Assembly: GCA_014871385.1 (NCBI GenBank)
Contig: CM026422.1
Coordinates: 22,127,014 to 22,191,013, forward strand
Origin: Ceratodon purpureus
Taxonomy: Eukaryota > Streptophyta > Bryopsida > Pseudoditrichales > Ditrichaceae
DNA length: 64,000 nt
Direction of reading: 5' to 3'
Shown: positions 1 to 11,629 of the stretch, in pieces
Layout of the letters: every line of letters begins with the position of its first letter
How positions within the stretch are numbered: the stretch's first letter is position 1
The notes under the pieces: generated by a model
Told to the model about the DNA's origin: nothing
What the model saw: the letters and a program-made list of their open reading frames with translations, nothing else
Databases searched by the model: none
Made by a program: the position numbers and the translations under genes

Positions 1-1150
1 GATGAAAGCTCTTTCCGGGATCCTGAAGCTTATCCAAAAGAGGGGGGGAGCCACACTCCGGAGACCAGTCCTGCCTGGCCCTCCCCCCTCCATAGCCAAG
101 ATAACTTGTAACTTCTTTAGTAAAACCCCTCCCACACTCAACCCCCTTCCTTCCACCCCCAAACTCCAAATATCCAAACACCCCCAATATCTAAACCCCC
201 ACAGTTCACCCACCACACCACACTTGTCTAGGCTCCACTGCCCCACCCAAACGCCTACCATTCATGTCCCTCTCACTCTGACCTAATTCCACCCCCTGCA
301 CAGAAAAATGACTTCCATGTGACCATGACCCTTGTGATGATCCCCCCTTCCACGACATAGCTTTATATCCCCCAAAAAAACTCCAAAACTGCCATCAAAG
401 AGGGGGGTTAATTTAGCATCTGGGCCCCACCACGAACTCACCCCCCATTGAATCCCCTAAAAGCAAAGCTAATTAACCTCCACCATATTAGAGGAACAGT
501 TGAAGCGCCATGTCACCAAGAATGATAGAAAGATGGCCACGAATGCAGGGGGTGTGTCTTGTCCGAAGGCACTGTTGGAAAATATTAACCAAGGGGGCCC
601 CAATGGAAGGCAGGCCCCAAATGAAGTTATAACTAATTTCTGGCGGTGGTGGGAGACGGAGGTCAGTTCTCTGCCGTGGGATGGGGGTGGATCGACGCCT
701 AGGATTGTCCACTGACAGCCAACACGGGGGGGAGGACGTGGGGTCCACTGGGGGACAGGGTACCGGGCCCGGGAGGATTCCGTGGGGATTCCGGGGAATG
801 GCACCGCAACTTGCTGATTACCCGCTTTTTGCATCTTAGATGGGGAGCCTACCATCGCGCAGGGGGACTCCACATCCGCTGCGGGAGTTGCGGGCCGTGA
901 TCCCGGCCCCACCGGTTCGCCGCCCGGTGGGCCACGGCGTGCGCGGTGAATTGCGCAGCGTGTGGCGTGGCCGGCCCGCGGGCGTCTCGAGCGAGCCGCT
1001 AAAAGATCTACGCTGGGTTGAGTTGTTACTGCTGCTGCTGCTGGGGTCTACCGGGCCTGGCCGGCTTCTGGGAGCCAGGAGCTTCAAAAAGATCTGTGTC
1101 TATTGTTTGGAATCAAATCCCTTATGCCTGTTGCCATGTTCCCTTTGTTG
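1..1150. other. Window start, C-rich then G-rich, no gene recognised
   Basis: Roughly positions 60-480 are C/A-rich and positions 530-1080 are G-rich, with a short CTG run near 1027-1042. Open frames here (for example 2-286, 840-1151 on plus, 469-912 on minus) are low-complexity Pro/Ser/Arg-rich translations typical of biased DNA. None matches a family I know and none has convincing splice continuation. The C-to-G switch resembles the 5' ends of the bZIP and TRA1 genes further along, so a transcription start cannot be excluded. Confidence 0.4.
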
Positions 1151-3030
1151 AAATATTTCAGTAAAATATTTCAAATATTTCTCCATGTTCTCAAAGAAAG
1201 GGAGGTAAAAAGGTGCCTGAAGTTCTCTTTTGCGATGTCTCAACCTAAAAAAAAGGTACCTGAAGGAAGGGGTACCTAAAACCCCCTCACAATAAACCTC
1301 GTCCTTGTCTTAATGACATGGCGAGCCTTCCCCTCCTTGATTCTAATTTTAGCAGGTATAGCCTCGTTTTAGTAATTAAAAAAAAAAATTTGATGGAACC
1401 AAGAAACTCGAATTACTTCATTATGTTTAGTTTTGATAATTTATAGAATTATTTTTAATTATTTTTTTCATCAACAAATTTTTTATAGAAAGCTTTTAGC
1501 CCCTACGAATGGATGCTCTGCTTGAGGGCCCTTCAACATTAAACTGATAGTTTGTTAGCCCATCTGCGCTCAACGGCAAGGTTACCTCGATGTTTTGATT
1601 ATTTGCCATCGAAAAGAACTTGACTACACTGTGATTTGCGGATAGCACTGAGAGAAATGGAGAGCTCTCACGTATTAGGGTTAGAAATGTGTCACTGTTT
1701 TATTTACTTGGACTCCCGGTTAAAGAAGAGGGCAAGGTTTATTGCCAGGACCTAAAACCAAGAACCGAGAGGAGGGAGGTGTACCTAAAACCAACATATG
1801 CTTGAAACTAATAGTATGGGTTTTTGATGTGTTTTGGAATTTAATAGTTTGTAGTGGTTCTAGAGGAATATTGGTTTGAAAGGCTCTTTGATTTAATGGA
1901 ACATTTTTAGGTTAAGTGGGCCTACCATGTGCAAGGGGAGATGCTGTATGTTTGTGTTTTTTTCTGGAGAAAAGGTGGGAATTAGAATGGGTTGGGCTGG
2001 AGAGGGGAATCTGGGTGCCTCCATGGAGGTTTTGTGAGAGTGTGATTCTTAATTCTGATTCTAACTGTCGCCTTTGACATTGGGACTAAGAGGGGGTTGG
2101 AATGGATGTGCTAGGATCTGTTGAATTCTGGGATGAGTTGGAGTTTGAAACTAAGTTAACTTTTGCTGACTAGGGCGTGAGGTTGTATGCTGGTATTGAC
2201 TGGCTCCACCTATGGGGTCTGTATTTTGAAGCATATCCATGGTGGGGTAAGTTCTTGGGCACACAAGATGGAGTACATCACCTTATTGTAATTCCAAGTT
2301 CATGGTGATTGCAAGAGGTCGCAGTAATATGCATCATTTCATAGCACGTTCAGCATTTTCTACCACCTTGGTGTGTACAATTGGTCAATAGAAGGTACTG
2401 ATAGTCTCTAATCACAAAAATCTCGATCTTAATAACAACAATTTGCTTCACTAACCATGAAATAAATATACTGTAGGTCATTCCCAAGAAGATTATATTA
2501 CAAAATCGATAGATGAACGGTATTTAATGGTCTAATTTATCTTTAAATATATTCTTATTGGTGTTTAATGAATGCTATTAAAAGATTTTTATAATTATGG
2601 AATAATAATAAAAAATGGAATCTAGTTTTTGGTGTATATTTAAATACTTTAGTGATTAGTCTTCAAAAAATATCTCAATTTATTAAAAATTGTGATTGAG
2701 CGTTCAAAATAAAGTAAAATAAAAAATACATGAATTTTACTATTTAATCGTGATAAAATATAGGGCAAATTAATGATATAGCTGCCAACAATAAAGAATT
2801 TTAAAATGTCTTGATGGACATGTATCATTTTCTTCTTTTTAATGTTGTAAACTTGTGAGAAATCTATCTAATTTCGTTGATAAATTTTTAAAATAACAAT
2901 TAGTTTCAATGTTTGACCACTTTGGATGTAAGTTTAACTGAATTATTGAGAGAAGAATCTTATTTACCAATCAAATGAGATGAGTATGATCAATCGACAT
3001 CCATTCAAAATGAAATAAATGCAATTTATG
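1151..3030. other. AT-rich intergenic sequence, nothing recognised
   Basis: No coding frame of family-like composition, no long repeat and no RNA gene was seen. The 2400-3030 part is particularly AT-rich with frequent stops in all frames. Confidence 0.5.
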
Positions 3031-3561
3031 TCACATCTTAAGGTAGATTGTTAAGCTAATTAGGACCTCTAAAACAAGTCTAGTTGATGTCTCATTTTGA
3101 CATTGATTTTATGCTACAGAAAAACGTAGAGACAAATCTTTTTTATGTTACACATTTACTCTTACTAATTCACTATTTTCAAAATTTGAAAAACTAATGA
3201 TAATCCCTAAAAAAAACAATAATTTTGATAGATCTCTTAAAAAGCATAAACTATGATTGTTAAAAAAACACCATGTAAAGAAGGAACAAGTTGGGCCAAT
3301 AAAAACTTCACTTAGGTTTTGATGCTTGAGCACTTTTAGACACATCTTTCATTGAATTGTTGCCAAAAGATTACTTTTTAAACAATTGGATAAGATGAGC
3401 ATATTCAATCAACATCAATCGAAATTGAGATAACCGCAACTAATGTCACATGTCTGGACGTCGATTGAACACTATATCAGCGACCCCAAGATGCCATTGT
3501 GATGTCTCAGGTTTTGACATTGACTTTATCTTAAAGTACCAACATATGGACACATTTGTAT

Positions 3562-3840
3562 GATGTTACATGTTTTGATGTTGATTGTATATTCCTGTAG
3601 CAACTTTAAGATATTTCTTTGATCTGTTTGATGTTACATGTTTTGATGTTGATTGTATATTCTTGTAGCAACTTCGAGATATTTCTTTGATCTGTTTGAT
3701 GTTACATGTTTTGATGTTGATTGTATATTCTTGGAGCAACTTCGAGATATTTCTTTGATCTGTTTGATGTTACATGTTTTGATGTTGATTGTATATTCAG
3801 GTTGATGTTACATGTCTTGATGTTGACTGTATATTCAGGT
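3562..3840. repeat. Tandem repeat, 68-bp unit, three full plus two shorter copies
   Basis: Full copies occupy 3562-3629, 3630-3697 and 3698-3765 and differ at only a few positions (for example CCTGTAGC, CTTGTAGC, CTTGGAGC). A shortened copy starts at 3766 and ends with TATTCAGGTT near 3801. A fifth copy follows from 3802 with TGTCTTGATGTTGACTG. High identity suggests recent unequal crossing over or slippage. Confidence 0.85.
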
Positions 3841-3898
3841 AGCAACTTTGAGACAAATCTGGTTGTCCTCATATGTCTTGACCTTGTTTCTGTCCTAA

Positions 3899-4320
3899 TA
3901 GCATCCTCAGTCTTAAGAATTTGGCTCCATCCATTGGCAACTAACTGGCGCACGATCAAATGGCGCAGGTCAACGCTCTCTCTATGCCTCTCGTCACTTT
4001 ACAGCTCTCTCCTAAAGCCCTCTTGCTCTCTGCAAATTTCCTCCTTGCCGTGAGAGAAAGTCTTGCTAGTGACAAAGTATCTCAAGTTTCAAAGCCAACC
4101 AAATGCTGCTATTGCAGAGTCCGTGCGCCACATGGCTCATCGCGTAGTGTGTGGCGCACCCGTAGTGTGTGGCGCACGCGTAGTATGATACCTTCATTGC
4201 CGAGGTAGTTGGCGGATGTTGCATTGGATGTTCTTCCGTGCACAAGCACCCCCTCTCTTGCAGGGCTTCCTACAAATGTCCTTTGTCGGGATTTCTAGTT
4301 GGAAATGACTGAGGATGCTC
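3899..4320. mobile_element. Candidate PIF/Harbinger-type MITE (422 bp) inside the minisatellite
   Basis: The ends form a perfect 13-bp inverted repeat: AGCATCCTCAGTC at 3900-3912 and its reverse complement GACTGAGGATGCT at 4307-4319. The flanks are TAA at 3896-3898 and TAA at 4321-4323, which fits the 3-bp TTA/TAA target duplication of PIF/Harbinger elements. It splits a minisatellite unit, so an insertion is easy to read. The interior has GTGTGGCGCAC repeats near 4150-4175 and no transposase. Superfamily assignment rests only on the 3-bp duplication and length. Confidence 0.6.
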
Positions 4321-4470
4321 TAAGGTAGCAACTCTAAAACAATTCTGATTGATATTACAGGTTTTGACATTGATCTCATGCTAGAGTAACAACACATAGA
4401 CAAGTTTGGTTGATGTTACATGTCTTCACGTCGACTATATGCTAAACCAACAACAATGGCTATTGTATAA

Positions 4471-7440
4471 TGTCAATATTAATATATTTTTGAGTTATAT
4501 TTATTTTTTCTAATGGCACTATTTTTTATATAAGTCACTCACTTTCTCGTTGGTCTAATTAGCAATTCAATACTCTTTAATTTCAATAGCCTTTGATCTC
4601 GAGAGCTTTTTAAAAAAAGTTAAAATAGTAAAATGGATATTGAGGAGTTTAGACGAAGTAATAAAAAATAATACTTTGGAGTGGATTTTTCTTTTAAGCA
4701 AGATTTATTGTAACCTATTTCTATAATCTTTTTGGTGAAAATATATTTTGTTGAGAATTTTTCACTAAAAGACCTATTTTCTTATCAAATTTGAACAACC
4801 TAGTTTTTGTTTAACAATTACGATATATTTTTTGAGTTTTTTTTATTGTAATGTATTTTTAATCAAATTCCTATTCAAGCTACCAACTTATTCAAGTTGT
4901 AGTAAACATGTGTTTTATAAAAGTAGGCTTTAACGTTTGACAAACAAATTCCATGAGTACTCAAAATACAATTTCATTTCACTTTGATTTTTTTCATCAA
5001 AGAGAAATAAAATTTTCAATTTTGATGTATAAGTATTATGTAAATTTGATTTTAAATCTTACAACTAAATTCATTAAAAAATGCTGAGACTGATATCTAT
5101 TAAGCTCGATGTAAAAAAGAGTCAATTTGCAATAAGGATCTTCAAAATAAATGTTGGTTTTTGGAACCACCTACTATCTATTACCAAGACTCATAATTTA
5201 AGATCTTTGTAAATTTACCAAAAAAACAATTAATCTCTACAACATTTGAATATTGGTACATTTTTGTGAGATATGATTGAATATTTGAACATTTTGGTGG
5301 GAAATGATCAAGACATTTTTGGAGTTAATTGTGTCTCATTGTCTTAATATTGATTTAATTCTCGTAGTTTTTTGTCCTTTTGTAGGTGTCAGTTCTATTG
5401 GCTCTGCAGTTCCACAATTCAAAAACTATGAATGCTTTTTGCCAGGCTTGGATCTAGATTTGTTCAAGTCTGTCTTCTTTGTGGACATAAATGGAAGTCG
5501 TACATTTAACATAATTCATGTAACATACAACCGCCCTTCCCATGTTATGTTTCTGATCACAAAGGGAAAAGGACCACCGGGGGCATCGTACATGGTTCTT
5601 TGTTAACCAATGGATAGAGTAAGGAAAGGTCTCACTTCCTGAAGAGTAAACCAATTGTTCCATCAAGTTGTCTGCAAGAGCCATGTAAGAAGTGCAGGAC
5701 TCTGATAGTGATTGAGTTAGTGCTTTGCCTCTTCAGCAACAATGTGGACAGCAAGTGTATCCCAAACTGAAAATTCAACTCCAATTTGCTGTAACGTGTC
5801 CAGAACTCGAAGAACCAACACTCTCCCCCTGAAAGAAATTCAAGTTAGAACTTATCAAAGTGGTGGTCACAACGCCAAGGTGTTGCCACGTAACCCAAGT
5901 TCGGCAAGGGGTCGATGTCTCAAGCCATGACTCATACAACCGCCAACAACAATCTGTGTCATTACAGAGTGTCCAAAGAAGGGATAACCCAAAAACCTCC
6001 ACAGTTAAGTTACGGTACCTCTTCCTTTTCCCACCCGAATGCTGAACACAAGGTACCCAACTTGGACAAAGTCCAGCATGCACATCTCATGTCACTCCCC
6101 CTTCACAAGCAAACATACACTAACCCCCAAATAACCTCACATCCATACCCCCACACTTTCCACCAAAAACACAGAGTCAAAGACCGGAACTTGCCCCATC
6201 TCATCCCATTTCACACACAAAGACTATTCATTATTCAAACAAAAAAAACATGAAGTTTTCCGATTACGGGGACCTGGTCCGGGGAGGTTTGCATTGGACG
6301 TGACTAAAGCGAGTGGTGGAATGATAATCACAGTGGATCAGAAGCAGGGCCTTTAGCAAAACAGGCAAAGAAACAAACCTTGTTCATTGGCCCATGCCAA
6401 GTTGGAACTTCGGCATCTCAATCAACCAACTTCGCTTTATCTCCAAGGGACGTGAATGGAGAACAGGACTGTTCACACTGGGGCCCCCTTTTGCTCACGC
6501 AAGCAAGAGGAACGCCCAACTGGACGTGATTGAAGTTTGGCGCATTTTTAAGCTTAAGGGAGCTCTCACGGTGTGCCACGTGGCTTGGGTGACCCCTTTG
6601 GTCCAGTTGGCCAGATCTATCATGGCCTACACTATTGGCATCTCATCTCATCCCCAGTCAACTGCCCTCCTTGCGTGGTATTATGTGTAGCCTTCTCTTA
6701 CGGAAGCCACTCTGTGTGTGTATAGATGTCCCAACCACTCAGCAACTCCAATTTTCCTCTCTGCCCGTGTGAAAAGGACCCCACTTTGAGTAGACTTTAA
6801 TTTTTCTATAATTTTTTAGTTTCGGATTTTATTCCCTTTTTCTGCTTTTGGAGAAAAAAAAACGAGTTTGATGGGAGTGAAAACTCGACACTATTTTTCT
6901 AGGACAAATTCACATATTAAATTGTAAAGAAAGGTGTAATTTGTATTTTCTCTCATTGACTGTAAAATTCTCAACCTGTTGTAGCATGGTCTTTTCTGAA
7001 TATGAAAGTTGATTGAGGATGTTATCACTCTAACCGTTTTAATTTTGAAAGAGAATTTAGCCAGAATGTGGAGGTCGAATGACTAGAAAGGTGGTTTGTG
7101 AAGAATACAGCAGTCAATATGAGTACTACAGGGTAAATCTCAGGAAAACATAGGATTATTTTCTAAAGATTTTGGAATGAGTTCATGGAAGTGTTTTCAC
7201 AAGTACATGATACGAGTAAATTGAGGATTAGCACCACATAGACTATTTTGGAAGACATGATCAGGGATCTTTGAGGCGTAGACTTCAAGACACAGATTGT
7301 TGAGATACAGAAGTCATTTGTTTGATTGGTGAGTACCTCAGCAAGAATCAACTTATTCATATTGAATTCCTTGGAATTTTTGAGGAATCATTGCTCTAGT
7401 CAAACCGCAGCTACCCGAGACTCAAGCCCAATTTTTCATT
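4471..7440. other. Intergenic; C/A-rich block at ~5730-6250, no gene supported
   Basis: Positions 4471-5700 are AT-rich. Positions 5730-6250 are C/A-rich, then 6250-6700 is of mixed composition with a perfect G-box. Frames 5304-5606, 5775-6083 (minus) and 6394-6690 were read and match no family. Their neighbouring GT/AG sites do not join them into a plausible protein. Confidence 0.4.
6575..6584. promoter_or_regulatory. Perfect palindromic G-box
   Basis: GCCACGTGGC contains the CACGTG core bound by plant bZIP and bHLH factors and resembles an ABRE. A TATAGATG stretch follows about 140 bp downstream near 6722. No coding gene could be placed after it, so its function is unknown; a single 10-bp match may be chance. 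Confidence 0.25.
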
Positions 7441-9290
7441 TTCTGAACAAAACCACAATAACAGAATGTTGTCTGCAAACTCAACTACCAATAAGTTGAA
7501 CTTCACAAATTCCACCAACGAACAACCACCCCCTATCTCTCTCCCAACTAAAGCACACCAAATTTATTTTCACAAGCAAAAATCCCCATGCCCACACTGC
7601 CCATCTGCATCATCCGGAACCATATACTGTACTTCGAACGCAGGCACAGAAAAAGGCTTGGCGAAACCGAACAAACATGACAAAAGGCGATAAAGCCACC
7701 GGCTCCAACATGTTGGTGATGCTCCTCCTGGTCCAGGCACACGCTTATTTATCACATTCCACCAATACAGATGATATCGTATATCCCACACAAACCCCCT
7801 CCCCACCTAATCTATCCATCCACCGTCGAACCCATCCACTCCCCCTTCCCCATCCATGGCCACAAAACCCATCCAATAAAAACCCCTTCCACGCCCCCCC
7901 AATTGGTTCACACAGTCATTGGGGCAGCCTGGAAGAAAAGGCCAGGGAGGCTGCCAAGTCAGCCCAAACCCAAAAAGAGCAAACTGGCAACACCAGAACC
8001 CTCACAAAAAAAGGAAGATGCCCCCAATCAAGGTGGGCCCCTCCACCGCCCCCACATGGGGCACCAAACCCCCCAAAGAACTAAACTATTATCCACGTCT
8101 CCACCATACAAACCCAAGTCCTTATTCTCCCAAAACCCAATTGGCTAATCAAAAAAAAAAACCTTAATCCCAACCCTTGGATTAAACCCCTTGAAAGCAA
8201 AAAGCCCTTTGCCAGATCCAGTATCAGAGATCTGGACCGTTGAGAGGAGAAAAAGCACCTGGATCTCCACCGTCCGAGGTTGGGCACTATCCTGACGTAC
8301 TTGATCGACGGTTGTGATGAGCCCAAGGGGGTGGGAGGGGACGGCTGGGATGGCCTGACAGGGAGCAACTTGGGGGCCCTTTGGAACTTGACTGCAGGTA
8401 GATTGGATTCATTTTGGTTTGGGAGGGATGCTATTGGTTGGGTTTGGGAGGATTTTTTTGGCCAAGCAGCTTAGTCATAAGGGTGGAATGAATTGATATT
8501 GAATTATATCGTGGGATTCAATCATCAGCCCCTGGCTCAGATTTTTTGCCCTTGTTTCCCTGTCACAAGTGTGTTTTGGCAAGTGTTTGTGGTGCTATAT
8601 TTGCTTCCGGGACTTGGACTGGAGCAGTTGATTCTTTGCTGGGAATTTGGAAAATTGGGAGAATTAGGAGCCAATGGAAATCATGTGTTTTTGTTTTTGT
8701 TTATATTTCTGTATTTTGGTACACTCTAGGGTGGAGGAGGAATATAAAATTTGAGTGGGGAAGGTATTTCAAAATGAAGCTAGCGGTGTTGATTACCGGG
8801 TAAGGTACTTCACAGTCCACACTCTTCATGAGTCCAGAGTCTTGGTGCATCTACATTTGAGTTTTGCATGAGATACTCCGAAGTTTTTTTTGAAAGAAAA
8901 GAGAAAAAATGAAATTTTATAGATCTTTGCGAGAGCACAACATAAGAAATGCCAAGGAGGCTAACCACAAGGTCAAAAGAGAGAATATTTACTTTCTCAA
9001 TGCTGTCTCCTTTTAGCCACAACTTAGTTTTTGAATTGTACATCAATATAATTCATAGAAATCTTGCACCATAACATTACTTCCAAGTCACACTAAACGA
9101 AATATCTTCATTGTTTATATCTTCATTGTATTTATCTTCGATTTTAGCATAAATGACTTTCAAAATAAAGATTAGATGTAGTGATAAAAGAATGATTGAT
9201 CAAAGTGTTTGCCATGATTTACTTACAAAAATTCAAAATATAATGATTATAACATGAAAGGTACTTGATTACGGAATGATAATTTTCCTC
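7441..9290. other. C/A-rich block followed by G/T-rich block, possible unseen transcript
   Basis: Positions 7441-8170 are strongly C/A-rich on the plus strand and 8280-8800 are G/T-rich. That order matches the 5' ends of the bZIP and TRA1 genes. Short frames in both blocks are low complexity and not recognised. From 8810 to 9290 the sequence is ordinary and AT-rich. A non-coding transcript or an untranslated leader starting near 8200-8280 is possible but not shown. Confidence 0.3.
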
Positions 9291-10100
9291 TAAACCTAAA
9301 ATCTTTTGTAGCCCCCACCTCTTCTAATAAGACCCACCACAATTTGAATATCCAATTCACCATACCTACAACATGTTACATTTACACTGGGATGATCAAC
9401 ACTTCCGACTTAGCACCAACACCTGATGATTTATACGAGGAAGGCAATCACCTAAAAACAAGCAGACATCATCTAACCAAACACGAGCAATTAAAGACCC
9501 AAACCCCCAATATCTACAAAAATCACAGATACAAAAACAGAATCCAGTAGATTTCCAAGATCCAAAAGGCCGAGCATCCCTAACTCCCCCCGAGTAGCGT
9601 GTGCTGACCAGGCTCCCAAGAAACGCGCCAACTGCCCAACTGGCAGCCCCGGCCTGCACCCCCTCCGCCACATCAGACCCCCCCCCTGCCAGTCAGCCCT
9701 CCCTCCCCCTCCCCCCCCCCCTCCGGCCGCCGGGTCGCCGGCCCCCCCTCAACGAGGACCAGAACCTCCCAACCCCCAAAAGAATCCCCCTCCACTTGCC
9801 TCCCACTTGTTGCCACCCCCCTCCCTCCCCTCCCCTTCCCCCCTCCCCCCTTCCCCTTTGCTTCCCTGTTCCGCCAACTAGTGAGTCCCGCAACACACTA
9901 ACTCACTCCCGCTGGATCTGATCACATCACGCCTCCACTTGCACTCGCACTCTCACATAACCAACACCTCATCACTCCTTCCTACTCTTCAAGCGGCTCC
10001 AGCCCAGCCCCTCCAGATTGCTTCCCCTTTCTAGCCTGCCATCACTAGTATCGTATCGTTGTTGCTCATATGTCCACTTGGTGGCGGCTTGTGTTCTGTG
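9291..10100 (+). promoter_or_regulatory. C-rich presumed promoter region of the bZIP gene
   Basis: The plus strand is C-rich, peaking at 9680-9850 with runs of CCCTCC and eleven consecutive Cs near 9710-9720. It switches to purine-rich GGAGAG sequence from about 10180. The position directly upstream of the inferred leader exon suggests the promoter and start region. No convincing TATA box was found. The long frames here (9601-9921 plus, 9693-9896 minus) are composition artefacts. Confidence 0.4.
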
Positions 10101-10627
10101 AGTGGGACAAAGGTGGAGGTGCTCTGGCTCTTGCTCAAGGCAAACTTCAGTTTTCGGTAGCTTAGCATTGTTTGCAGGTTGCAAGGAGGAGAGAGGAGGA
10201 GAGAGGAGGAAGTACTCAGGTGGAGGTTGGAGAAGGTTTTGTTGGATTGGAGGTTTGGGAGAATTTTGTGAAAAAAGGAGTGGTTTTTATGGTGGTGCTA
10301 GAATCTGCATTTTCGGTGTGGTGGTGAGGTGAGGGGGAGATTGAGAGGAGAGGTGGGAGATCGAGAAAGGTGGTGTTTTTTTTTTTTGGAGGCAGGGAGA
10401 AGCGGCTGCATTTCGAGGTGGTGAATCTTCAAAGGAGCCGCCTTTGACTTTTGGGGTGGGAGTTTGGGAGGTTGGAGTTGGTTGGGAGAGTTTGGGAGAG
10501 TTTGGGGGTTGGTTGTGGAGTGGTGGTGAGAGGGAGGGAGCTTGAGAGCTGGCTTGGGTAATGCACATGTCGCAGGCGACGGCGTGGAGTAGATGACCCC
10601 GGCACCGAGATATTGCAGTGATTCAAG
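10100..10627 (+). other. Inferred 5'-leader exon of the bZIP gene, with a uORF
   Basis: G/GA-rich sequence ending in a good donor, ATTCAAG|GTAGGTG, after position 10627. It pairs with the acceptor TGTTGCAG at 11618-11625, four bases before the start codon, so intron 10628-11625 (998 nt) would lie in the 5' UTR. The 5' limit is a guess. An 11-codon upstream frame at 10561-10596 (M-H-M-S-Q-A-T-A-W-S-R-stop) lies in the leader and might lower translation of the main frame. Transcript data are needed. Confidence 0.45.
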
Positions 10628-11629
10628 GTAGGTGTTTGGGACGCGTGGTTGGGGTGGGGTGGGTTTGCTGGGGTGGGATCTTGCGTTGGGTGTTCCGTGG
10701 GAGGTTTCCTGGAGTTGCATTTTGCGTTGGGAGGAAGACGTGTTTTTTTTGCTGTCGGCGGGGTTCATGAGTCGGTGACGCGGGTGGACTGGGTCGTGGC
10801 GAGATTTGCAGGGGTTTGGGTTAAGGTGTGGGTGATTCTGGTGTTGGTGGGGTAATGTTGCGAGTGGATCCAGTTGCTTGGGGTGGTTGGGAGGATTTTT
10901 CGAGGGAGAGTTGGTGCTTTTTTATTAACGAGGAGTTTGTTCGGAGTCTGATACTTGCGGAGTTTCTGTTTTAGCGGTAGTCAGCTGTGGATTGCGCTTT
11001 GGTTCGGTTCCTAGATTTTGCCTTGACTTCGGTGTGGGGAGCAGAAGTTGTAGTATGCACTTTCGTTCTTGGAGGAATAGATTCCAGCATAAAGGTTTTT
11101 TGAAACCTCTCTTGGCGTTAATACTTTGTAGTCCGTGGCATCACAGTTTCTTGTTTCAGTTGTTAGTTAGTGTACTCTACTTTCGTTAGTTGTTGGTGTA
11201 CTCTACCTTAAATTTCGTCTCTTTAAGCTTGCTGGAAAGAGTAGGGCTGTTAGTGCTTGTGTGGTAGGATTTAGAATTATCTTAGTTACCAGCATTTTGG
11301 AGATGGGCGGTGAAGGAGCTTTAGACTATAGATCGAGAATAACGTCTTCAGTTCAGTTCCTTCTCTTCTCAAAACGCTGCATTTGAGGTTCTGTCTCCTT
11401 TTCGGGCTTGCTGAGTGTCACCTCTGTCTTAAGCTTCGTGTCAAAACGTTGTGTTCGTTCATGAGTTGGCACGTCATGACTTCACTTTGCTGGGCAATGT
11501 GCATTTTGCGGTGTTTTGTTGCTCGTGTTGGTCATTGCTTACAAACAGGGAGTGTATACTTTATAAAGTGAATTTGAGTACGTTACTTTTTGTTATTATC
11601 TCTAAGTATGGTAACCATGTTGCAGGATC

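Larger units (their letters stand above)
3040..4470. repeat. Degenerate minisatellite region (~66-70 bp units)
   Basis: Diverged units share a core of the form GATGTTACATGTTTTGATG followed by TTGATTGTAT, TATTC and GTAGCAACTT. Old copies are seen around 3085, 3440-3560 and 4330-4470. A young, nearly identical block lies at 3562-3801. The run is broken at 3899-4320 by a candidate MITE, after which the repeat resumes with GGTAGCAACTCTAAAAC. No coding capacity is apparent. Confidence 0.6.

Noticed and set aside
3562-3840. Possible CRISPR array
   Set aside because: Units are contiguous 68-bp tandem repeats with no unique spacers, and the genome is eukaryotic.
9601-9921. Pro-rich plus-strand open frame upstream of the bZIP gene
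   Set aside because: Generated by C-rich DNA that lacks stops; no family resemblance.
10298-10768. Minus-strand 156-codon open frame opposite the bZIP leader
   Set aside because: Pro/Ser/Thr/His-rich translation that mirrors GA/GT-rich sequence; no domain, no splice partners, and it overlaps the inferred leader exon and its donor.
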